Shown here: positions 6,426-10,767 of the stretch, piece by piece | How the letters are laid out: each line of letters opens with the position of its first letter | Numbering within the stretch: position 1 is the stretch's first letter | Assembly: GCA_026770585.1 (NCBI GenBank) | Contig: MU646359.1 | Location: 578,519 to 589,719 of the forward strand | Length of the DNA stretch: 11,201 nucleotides | Origin: Baffinella frigidus | Taxonomy: Eukaryota > Cryptophyceae > Cryptomonadales > Baffinellaceae | Reading direction: 5' to 3' | The notes under the pieces: generated by a model | Seen by the model: only the letters and a program-made list of their open reading frames with translations | Database searches by the model: none | Told to the model about the DNA's origin: nothing | Made by a program: the position numbers and the translations under genes

Positions 6426-6475
6426 CAAGGAGGGGGAGATGGTGCGGCAACGGGTCGGGGAGGAGCGGGGGTATG
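6426..6475 (+). repeat. 50-bp dispersed repeat, copy 3
   Basis: It has GGAGGGGG in place of GGTGGGGG, and the CGG and CAA variants. It is followed directly by the second copy of the 858-976 repeat, whose HLAATGG frame is continuous with GEMVRQRVGEERG here. Confidence 0.85.
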
Positions 6476-6484
6476 CATGCGTGT

Positions 6485-6605
6485 ACCACTTAGCAGCCAC
6501 CGGGGGCTTCACGGATACAGTCCATCTAAACGATCTGTACAAGAATCTTATCCATTGCCCTGAAAGTCTAACCGCGTTTTCCCCGGAAATCCGGGGGGGG
6601 GGGGG
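6485..6605 (+). repeat. Dispersed repeat of 858-976, copy 2
   Basis: It matches 858-976 from CCACTTAGCAGCCACC to TTTTCCCCGGAAATCCGG, with a diverged middle. Here the arm is single: the inverted partner seen at 592-646 is absent nearby. The terminal dinucleotides differ (GTACAAG rather than GTACCAG). Confidence 0.8.
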
Positions 6606-6637
6606 AGGGGATCTCCTAAACCCTAGACCCTATACCG

Positions 6638-6709
6638 CAAGGTGGGGGAGATGGTGCGACAACGGGTCGGGGAGGAGCGGGGGCATGCAGGTGGGTACAT
6701 GTACGACGT
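6638..6709 (+). repeat. 50-bp dispersed repeat, copy 4, with extension
   Basis: It carries the CGA and CAA variants and continues GCATGCAGGTGGGTACATG as in copy 2. In the GEMVRQRVGEERG frame it stays open as HAGGYMYDVNAYDDNGMP until it stops in telomere-like sequence. Confidence 0.85.
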
Positions 6710-6735
6710 GAATGCCTACGACGATAACGGTATGC

Positions 6736-7260
6736 CCCCTAAACCCTAACCTCTCTAACCTCTCTAACCTCGCTAACCCTAAACCCCCTCCAACCCTGAG
6801 CCATAAGCCCTCAACATGCACGACGTGAACACCCTAAACCCTAAACCCTAAACCCTAAACCCTAAACCCTAAACCCTAAACCCTAAACCCTAAACCCTAA
6901 ACCCTAAACCCTAAACTCCAAACCCTAAACCCTAAAACCTAAACCCTAAACCCTAAACCCTAAGCTCTACACCCTACACTCATGAGCTGTGTCAAAAACC
7001 TAAACTCTCAGCCCTAAGCCCTAAACCCCAACCCTAAAGAACCCATCGCGACGCTTTACATCCTAAACCCTAAACCCCACACCCCAAACCCTAAAACCTG
7101 AAACCTCAACCCCAAAACCCAACTCTAAACCCCGAAACCTGAACCCTAAACCCTGAACCCCAAACCCTAAGCCCCAACTCTAAAACTCTTAACCCCAAAC
7201 CTAGACCCTAAACCTTACCCCTAAAACCTGAAAATGAAAAACGAAACCCGCAACCCTCAA
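6736..7260. repeat. Telomere-like field with perfect CCCTAAA core
   Basis: Degenerate CTAACCT/CCCTAAA variants lead into the perfect array at 6832-6915, followed by about 340 bp of increasingly degenerate units (CCCTAAG, CCCCAAA, CCTGAAA). The C-rich strand is on +, so if the array was ever terminal the chromosome end lay to the left. Single-copy-like sequence on both sides makes it interstitial or subtelomeric now. Confidence 0.92.
6832..6915. repeat. Perfect (CCCTAAA)12 array
   Basis: Twelve uninterrupted heptamers, 84 bp, identical to the TTTAGGG telomere repeat read on the other strand. Perfect conservation inside a degenerate field suggests recent origin or homogenisation. Confidence 0.96.
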
Positions 7261-7264
7261 CCAG

Positions 7265-7300
7265 GCATGACCTCGCTACGGCGGGAGAGGCGCACGTGAA
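7265..7300 (+). pseudogene. Ankyrin exon fragment, heavily decayed
   Basis: CAG then GCATGACCTCGCTACGGC and GCACGTG align with the better-preserved fragments at 7435 and 7666 (CAG then GCATGACGCCGCTGCACTG), but with frame-breaking changes and a TGA. Confidence 0.5.
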
Positions 7301-7434
7301 TTTACTTCGGGCCCTAATTAACCTTCTGCCAACTCCTATGAATAACTAGGGATTCTTTTTCTTTTAAATTAAACTTGTCCCCGGATTAACCCCCCCTCCC
7401 CATTTCAGAAGGAGTTCCCCGGACCCTCACCCAG

Positions 7435-7480
7435 GCATGACGCCGCTGCACTGCGTGGCGTCGCGGGGGGGGGGCACGTG
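7435..7480 (+). pseudogene. Ankyrin exon fragment cut by a MITE
   Basis: After an AG acceptor at 7433-7434 the sequence reads MTPLHCVASRGGG, the helix-1 motif of an ankyrin repeat (TPLHxA). A long G run has probably shifted the frame before GGCACGTG. The sequence is then broken by the MITE at 7482, at the point where the intact copy continues GHVECCELLLEL. Confidence 0.7.
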
Positions 7481-7481
7481 T

Positions 7482-7644
7482 CCACACAGCGGACTTCGAA
7501 GGGGTTTTGAATAACCTCTAAGCGATAAGACCTAGGACCCTACGGTAGGCAACCCGTAGGGACATAGGGGGGGTCCTACGGATAAGGTAACGGAAACTCG
7601 GGCTCTCAGCGCACGAAAATCCCTCGGTAGCCCGCCATGCGGCT
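7482..7644 (-). mobile_element. CCACACAGCGG-family MITE, reverse orientation
   Basis: The left end CCACACAGCGGACTTCGAAG is well preserved; the right end (CCCGCCATGCGGCT) is degraded. The core reads as the reverse complement of the other copies (CTAAGCGATAAGACC, CCTACGGTAGGC, GATAAGGTAACGGAAAC). It interrupts an ankyrin exon fragment. Reverse-strand open frames over this element are artefacts of the repeat. Confidence 0.85.
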
Positions 7645-7665
7645 GAACCCGTAACCCTCGCCCAG

Positions 7666-7742
7666 GCATGACGCCGCTGCACTGCGCGGCGGGGGGGGGG
7701 CACGTGGAATGCTGCGAACTCCTCCTCGAGCTCTCGGCCCTG
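7666..7742 (+). pseudogene. Ankyrin-repeat exon fragment, best of this subtype
   Basis: Bounded by AG (7664-7665) and GT (7743-7744), it reads MTPLHCAAGGGHVECC then ELLLELSAL. The TPLHxAAxxGHxExxxLLLE pattern is diagnostic of an ankyrin repeat, a protein-protein interaction helix-turn-helix module. It lacks the N-terminal beta-hairpin residues seen in the exon at 9129. Its 77 nt are not a multiple of three. Donor-side sequence GGCCCTGGTAGGCC recurs at 7997-8010. Confidence 0.75.
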
Positions 7743-7751
7743 GTAGGCCCC

Positions 7752-7921
7752 CACACACAGCGGGCTACGAAGGGATTTTCGGCCCACATCGGGCCATTTT
7801 TCCGTTACTTTATCCGTAGGAGTAGGAACCCCCCTATGTCCCTACGGGTTGCCTACCGTAGGGTCTCAGGTCTTATCGCTTAGGGGTTCTTCGAAATCCC
7901 TTCCAAGTCCGCTGTGTGGCT
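7752..7921 (+). mobile_element. CCACACAGCGG-family MITE, near-complete (170 bp)
   Basis: It runs from ACACACAGCGGGCTACGAAG to CCAAGTCCGCTGTGTGGCT, with the full core TTACTTTATCCGTAGGAGTA, CTACGGGTTGCCTACCGTAG, CTTATCGCTTAGGGGTT. It sits 9 bp after the donor of the ankyrin fragment at 7666. A second copy of the same exon end at 7962-8010 lacks the insertion. Confidence 0.88.
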
Positions 7922-7961
7922 TACACCCCTGAACCCTACACCCGAACGGGTCGTATCTCTG

Positions 7962-8003
7962 ATCGTGGAATGCTGCGAACTCCTCCTCGAGCTCTCGGCC
8001 CTG
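7962..8003 (+). pseudogene. 3' part of ankyrin exon
   Basis: It reads IVECCELLLELSAL and then GT at 8004, identical at the nucleotide level to the end of the 7666 fragment. The 5' half (TPLHCAAGGGH) is missing, replaced by GTCGTATCTCTGATC. The same replacement occurs at 8654, so the truncated form has itself been duplicated. Confidence 0.7.
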
Positions 8004-8033
8004 GTAGGCCCCCCCCGCGCCTTTTCCACTCCA

Positions 8034-8074
8034 AAGTTGACGGATTTGTACTGCGAACCCCAGCATGTCAACTT
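8034..8074. repeat. AAGTTGAC...GTCAACTT hairpin repeat, copy 1
   Basis: A 41-bp unit with 8-bp inverted ends around GGATTTGTACTGCGAACCCC. Related full units are at 9282-9321, 9838-9877 and, inverted, 10128-10167. Half units are at 8395-8413, 8758-8776 and 9103-9121. It usually lies in intron-like DNA after an ankyrin exon piece. Confidence 0.78.
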
Positions 8075-8201
8075 GAGGATAGTCGGTGAACAGAGGGACA
8101 CCTTGCGCTCTCGGCCCTGGTAGAACCCCTACCTCTCGCTCCCAGTCTATGTGGGATGACAAATTCATAGGGAAATCGTTCCAATTTAGGACGATTTCGT
8201 G

Positions 8202-8307
8202 GTACAAAGTTGAAAATAATGCTGACTAAAACACTAAAAAACACTTATAAACCTCTACAAATTTAAAACTCAAAAAACACTTGTAAACCTCTTTAAATTT
8301 GTACCAG
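8202..8307 (+). mobile_element. A/T-rich GT...AG element with GGTACAAA ends
   Basis: It begins GTACAAAGTT and ends AAATTTGTACCAG, so its ends are inverted repeats and also GT and AG. The interior has two direct copies of a 29-bp AT-rich unit (8236-8264 and 8272-8300). It resembles the termini of 592-915 and 10461-10579. An intron, an introner-like insertion or chance are possible; no exon reading is identified on either side. Confidence 0.45.
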
Positions 8308-8436
8308 TTAAGTCTGAGGCGGGCCCGTCCGGTCGTCCTAAATCGCTTCGATATTTCCATTAGCATTTGGTGAGCCGGGCGCTTTGGAGCGGGAAAGTTG
8401 ACGGGTTTGTACCGCGAACCTAGTGTGTCTAATGGT

Positions 8437-8483
8437 TTCTCGCCGACTTGGAGCGGTTCTATCCCGCTCCAAGTCGGCGAGAA
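8437..8483. repeat. 20-bp perfect hairpin
   Basis: TTCTCGCCGACTTGGAGCGG at 8437-8456 pairs perfectly with 8464-8483 across a 7-nt loop. Part of the arm (CTTGGAGCGG) echoes TTTGGAGCGGG at about 8384-8393. It lies in the spacer between ankyrin pieces. Confidence 0.88.
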
Positions 8484-8550
8484 TCATTTTCACTTGTAAA
8501 GTCGATCGCGGAAGAAGAATTGAGGATAGTCGGTCAACCCGCGTGAGGGA

Positions 8551-8586
8551 GAGGGGCACGTGGAATGCTGCGAAAGCTTCCTAGAG
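8551..8586 (+). pseudogene. Ankyrin exon fragment
   Basis: It reads EGHVECCESFLE, the second helix of the ankyrin subtype seen at 7666. It is cut 1 bp before a truncated MITE core at 8588. Confidence 0.6.
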
Positions 8587-8587
8587 G

Positions 8588-8644
8588 GGTTACCTTATCC
8601 GTAGGAACCCCCCTATGTCCCTACGGGCTGCCTACCGTAGGGTC
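8588..8644 (+). mobile_element. CCACACAGCGG-family core fragment
   Basis: Only GGTTACCTTATCCGTAGGAA to GCCTACCGTAGGGTC remains; both termini are gone. It is joined directly to GTATCTGTGATCGTGG, the start of the truncated ankyrin duplication. Confidence 0.75.
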
Positions 8645-8653
8645 GTATCTGTG

Positions 8654-8695
8654 ATCGTGGAATGCTGCGAACGATTCCTGGAGCTCTCGACCCTG
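8654..8695 (+). pseudogene. 3' part of ankyrin exon, second truncated copy
   Basis: It reads IVECCERFLELSTL followed by GT at 8696. It matches 7962-8003 including the foreign leader GTCGTATCT, with missense differences only in the tail. Confidence 0.68.
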
Positions 8696-8852
8696 GTAGA
8701 CCCCCTATGTCTCACTCGGATTAGCTGACTGTTCGTGAGTTGGCAGGCGGGGTCTGCGGTACAAATCCGTCAACTTTGGCGAACCCGTCAACTTTGGCGT
8801 GCAATCCCTGATTTTGTTGATTCTGAATGTCACTCCCTTTTATTGATGCCAG

Positions 8853-8879
8853 GTCAACGCTCCGAAGCTGAACTCTACT
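8853..8879 (+). pseudogene. 5' part of ankyrin exon behind an acceptor
   Basis: After TCCCTTTTATTGATGCCAG the frame reads VNAPKLNST, matching VNAPKLNSG at the start of the intact exon at 9129. Homology stops there. The GT...AG span 8759-8852 upstream (GTACAAATCC to GATGCCAG) would be a 94-nt intron. Confidence 0.6.
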
Positions 8880-8937
8880 GCGAGCCAGGATGTTTTACTT
8901 TAAGTCAACAAAGATGATCATCGGCAGTAAGTTGCCA

Positions 8938-9024
8938 TTTCGTTTAGATGGACCTGCTCTGGGAGCAGGCGTTTGACTTAAGGCGCTGGCTTTCAAGGGG
9001 AGTTGACTTAGGCGAAATGTTCTG
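8938..9024 (+). repeat. 87-bp dispersed repeat, copy 2
   Basis: Matches 6127-6214 in order and orientation. It contains a small hairpin, CTGCTC/GAGCAG, absent from copy 1. The long forward frame from 8948 reads the ankyrin exon downstream in a wrong frame and is not coding. Confidence 0.82.
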
Positions 9025-9044
9025 GCTCATTGTGCAGTTTAGGG

Positions 9045-9068
9045 ACGCCACTCCACTTCGAACGCTAG
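9045..9068 (+). pseudogene. Decayed ankyrin helix fragment
   Basis: ACGCCACTCCACTTC reads TPLHF, then ER and a stop. It lies 61 bp upstream of the intact exon, probably a fossil of the preceding repeat. Confidence 0.4.
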
Positions 9069-9128
9069 ACGGACTGTCCCAAAGTCAACATCCACGGTTC
9101 CTGGTACAAACCCGTCAACTTTTGGCAG

Positions 9129-9227
9129 GTGAACGCGCCAAAACTCAACTCGGGGTTGACGCCGCTGCACCTCGCGTGCGCCGGAGGCCACCTCGCCGCC
9201 GTCAAGTTCCTCATCCTCCACGCCGCG
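9129..9227 (+). CDS. Ankyrin-repeat exon, one complete 33-residue repeat
   Basis: This is the most convincing coding feature. CAACTTTTGGCAG (AG at 9127-9128) precedes it and GTACCG (9228) follows. The 99 nt are exactly 33 codons in phase 0: VNAPKLNSG, then LTPLHLACAGGH, then LAAVKFLILHAA. The TPLH turn, the Gly-His of the loop and a canonical length are all present, and codons end almost wholly in G or C. Ankyrin repeats stack into a binding solenoid; one repeat alone is not a protein. It is therefore an internal exon of a larger gene, or a survivor in a pseudogene, since neighbouring copies are broken. Confidence 0.75.
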
Positions 9228-9281
9228 GTACCGGTCTATTGGGTCTATTTGGGCTCACCGTTTTCGCTCGTTTTCGCTCCA

Positions 9282-9321
9282 AAGTTGATGAATGTGTACC
9301 ACAGATCAAGCATGTCAACTT
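9282..9321. repeat. AAGTTGAC...GTCAACTT hairpin repeat, copy 2
   Basis: AAGTTGAT at 9282 and GTCAACTT at 9314-9321 flank a diverged middle (GTGTACCACAGATCAAGC). It lies in the putative intron between the exons at 9129 and 9352, after CTATTTGGGCTCACCG. Confidence 0.7.
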
Positions 9322-9351
9322 ATGCACAGTCCGCGAATCCGACGGAGGCAG

Positions 9352-9432
9352 GGTTGAACTCGGTTTTGACGCCGCTGCACCTTGACGCCGCTGCACCTCG
9401 CCGGCTTCAAGTTCCTCATCCTCCACGCCGCG
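9352..9432 (+). pseudogene. Ankyrin exon copy with tandem duplication and deletions
   Basis: It begins after an AG (9350-9351) with LNSVLTPLHL, then the 16 bases TGACGCCGCTGCACCT are repeated in tandem, shifting the frame. About 20 bases matching GCGTGCGCCGGAGGCCAC of the intact exon are lost. The end, AAGTTCCTCATCCTCCACG and CCGCG, with GT at 9433, is identical to the intact exon. Clearly a broken copy. Confidence 0.8.
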
Positions 9433-9434
9433 GT

Positions 9435-9625
9435 CCACTCGAGAATGCTAGAGGGGCCTATTTATATGTGGGGTTATAGATATTTGTACCAGGATAAGGT
9501 ATTCCAACTTCGTGACTGGCCAATATATGGCTAGTAACGTGACCAATCAACGAAAGTTACTACACAAATGCCCACTTTTTAAAGCACCCTGGTTTTAAAT
9601 AGGCCCCTCTAGCGTTCTCGTGTGG
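9435..9625 (+). mobile_element. MITE, GCTAGAGGGGCC family, copy 2 (191 bp)
   Basis: The ends CCACTCGAGAATGCTAGAGG and its near-exact inverse bound an interior with TTTGTACCAGGATAAGG and CAACGAAAGTTACTACAC. It matches 2847-3035 in reverse orientation. It starts one or two bases after the donor GT of the broken ankyrin exon. The intron sequence CGTACCGGTCTATTGG resumes only at 9783. Confidence 0.85.
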
Positions 9626-9631
9626 GAACCC

Positions 9632-9782
9632 TAGCTCTGTTCCAGTTTAATTTTGTCTCGTAGAAAGAGTGCCCACCCCGAAATTTCACAGGTGAATTGT
9701 GACACCCCCCCATGAAATTCACCTGTGAAATTTGGGGGGGGGCACTCTATCTACGAGACCAAATTGAACTGGGACAGAGCTA
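9632..9782. mobile_element. MITE, TAGCTCTG family, copy 2 (151 bp)
   Basis: Arms of 67 bp (9632-9698 and 9716-9782) start TAGCTCTGTTCCAGTTTAAT and pair with few mismatches plus a C/G run difference. The first 28 bases follow the 5861 element closely, but the interiors are unrelated. It lies 6 bp beyond the previous MITE. No clear target duplication. Confidence 0.88.
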
Positions 9783-9900
9783 CGTACCGGTCTATTGGGG
9801 CTCACCGATTTCGCGGCCCGGGCTCGTCCACGCTCCAAAGTTGACGGATTTGCGCCGCGGGCCCAGCTTGTCAACTTGAGAATAGCCCTCCATCTTGCGT
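9783..9900 (+). other. Intron-like segment resumed after two MITEs
   Basis: CGTACCGGTCTATTGGGGCT matches 9228-9254 after the intact exon, followed by CTCACCG, CGCTCCAAAG and a full hairpin repeat unit at 9838-9877. This is the same intron order as downstream of 9227, so 9435-9782 was inserted into the intron of the broken exon copy. Confidence 0.65.
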
Positions 9901-9923
9901 GCGCGTCCCTCTAGCTCTGCCTC

Positions 9924-10081
9924 ACGCGGGTTTTATCCGGGGAAACCTGTTTTTCTTAAGTTTGATGGCAAGGAAAATTACTACACAATTCGTTCTTATT
10001 AGTCATATTAAAGCGTTTATGTAGTAATTTTCCTTGCCATCAAACTAAAGAAAAATAGGTTTCCCCGGATAAACGCGGGTT
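9924..10081. mobile_element. MITE, TTATCCGGGG family, copy 3, with 9-bp target duplication
   Basis: The element is 9933-10072 (140 bp), with termini TTATCCGGGG and CCCCGGATAA and arms of about 53 bp. It is flanked by perfect ACGCGGGTT direct repeats at 9924-9932 and 10073-10081. A 9-bp duplication is typical of Mutator-like elements (9-11 bp), while hAT elements make 8 bp, so Mutator-like is the better inference. The arms are almost mismatch-free, suggesting recent activity. Confidence 0.93.
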
Positions 10082-10127
10082 GACTGGCTGACTATTCTCG
10101 AGGTGGCCTGCTCGAGGTGGCCTCCTT

Positions 10128-10167
10128 AAGTTGACGTGCTGGGTTTGCGGTACAAATCCGTCAGCTT
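10128..10167 (-). repeat. AAGTTGAC...GTCAACTT hairpin repeat, inverted copy
   Basis: On the reverse strand it reads the GGATTTGTACCGCAAACCCA version of the unit, with neighbouring GCTCACCG at about 10188-10195 also reversed. The ankyrin intron segment is therefore present here in opposite orientation. A short tandem CTCGAGGTGGCCT precedes it. Confidence 0.72.
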
Positions 10168-10212
10168 TGGGGCGGGAAAGGGCCTGGGCTCACCGAATTG
10201 TTGCGCCCGCAT

Positions 10213-10379
10213 AGCCACACAGCGGGCTTCGAAGGGATTTTCGGTCCATTTTGGGCCGAGTTTCCGTTACCTTGTCCGAAGGAACCCCCCGATGACCCTA
10301 CGGGTTTCCTACCGTAGGGTCCTAGGTCTTATCGCTTAGGGGTTTTACTCAAAATCCCTTCGAAGTCCGCTGTGTGGCT
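10213..10379 (+). mobile_element. CCACACAGCGG-family MITE, complete (167 bp)
   Basis: The termini AGCCACACAGCGGGCTTCGA and its inverse at 10360-10379 are nearly perfect. The order is TIR, GGGATTTTCGG, TTTCCGTTACCTTGTCCG, palindromic CTACGGGTTTCCTACCGTAG, CTTATCGCTTAGGGGTTTT, TIR. This is the reference copy for the family. No target duplication is obvious. Confidence 0.92.
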
Positions 10380-10460
10380 GAGACACCGCTAGGATCCCCG
10401 CAACGAAACCATTTGCGAATGGGCTTCATCGGGCCTCCTATGGTGTTTCTCTATTTCCTG

Positions 10461-10579
10461 GTACGAATTTCCGCGTCTGATTGAGCTTATCGGCGCTGGT
10501 AGAACCCTCAACTCCAAACCACCACTCGAGGTTCGAAGAGGGAGTATTTTAACTGTTGGGTTGTTAAATTTAGTACCAG
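10461..10579 (+). mobile_element. GT...AG element with CTGGTAC ends
   Basis: CCTGGTACGAATTT opens and AAATTTAGTACCAG closes this 119-bp segment, giving inverted ends that are also GT and AG. Inside, at about 10490, ATCGGCGCTGGTAGAACCC resembles the ankyrin exon end CTCGGCCCTGGTAGAACCC at 8110. Boundaries are tentative. Confidence 0.4.
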
Positions 10580-10591
10580 TCACGGGCAGGC

Positions 10592-10633
10592 TTGGTCACG
10601 TACCCGCTCGAATTCGAGCGGGTACGTGACCAA
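10592..10633. repeat. 42-bp perfect spacerless palindrome
   Basis: TTGGTCACGTACCCGCTCGA then A at 10592-10612 is exactly mirrored to 10633, with centre GAATTC and no spacer. No gene or terminator context. It would extrude as a cruciform. Confidence 0.95.
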
Positions 10634-10767
10634 ACGCCCCTACTAAAAATTACTACACCCCTCTTTTTTGTCTTCACTTGTAAAGGACCTTTAAAGTTTA
10701 AACAATTAAAATAGTCACATTTCTAGCCTCGATTGGCAGCTGTGTGAAGTTGGCCGCGGAAACGTTG

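Larger units (their letters stand above)
6226..6637 (+). repeat. Segmental repeat copy II (with MITE) and partial copy III
   Basis: Copy II runs 6226-6320, is interrupted by the element at 6321-6419, and resumes at 6420 with ATACCGCAAGG and the 50-bp repeat. Copy III (6607-6637, GGGGATCTCCTAAACCCT onward) runs straight into ATACCGCAAGG without interruption. The arrangement shows repeated duplication of one unit followed by independent MITE insertions. Confidence 0.8.

Noticed and set aside
6832-6915. Actual chromosome terminus
   Set aside because: The array is internal, with several kilobases of other sequence on both sides.
7518-7789. Reverse-strand open frames beside the ankyrin pieces
   Set aside because: They start antisense to the ankyrin exon and end in a reverse-oriented MITE; their similarity to other frames is due to the MITE repeat.
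8948-9385. 145-codon forward frame
   Set aside because: It reads the ankyrin exon at 9129 in a wrong frame and crosses a dispersed repeat whose other copy has a frame-shifting indel.
3058-10379. CRISPR-like array made of short palindromic repeats
   Set aside because: Repeats are dispersed at irregular distances, in both orientations, inside MITEs, in a eukaryotic context; no spacers of constant length and no cas genes.
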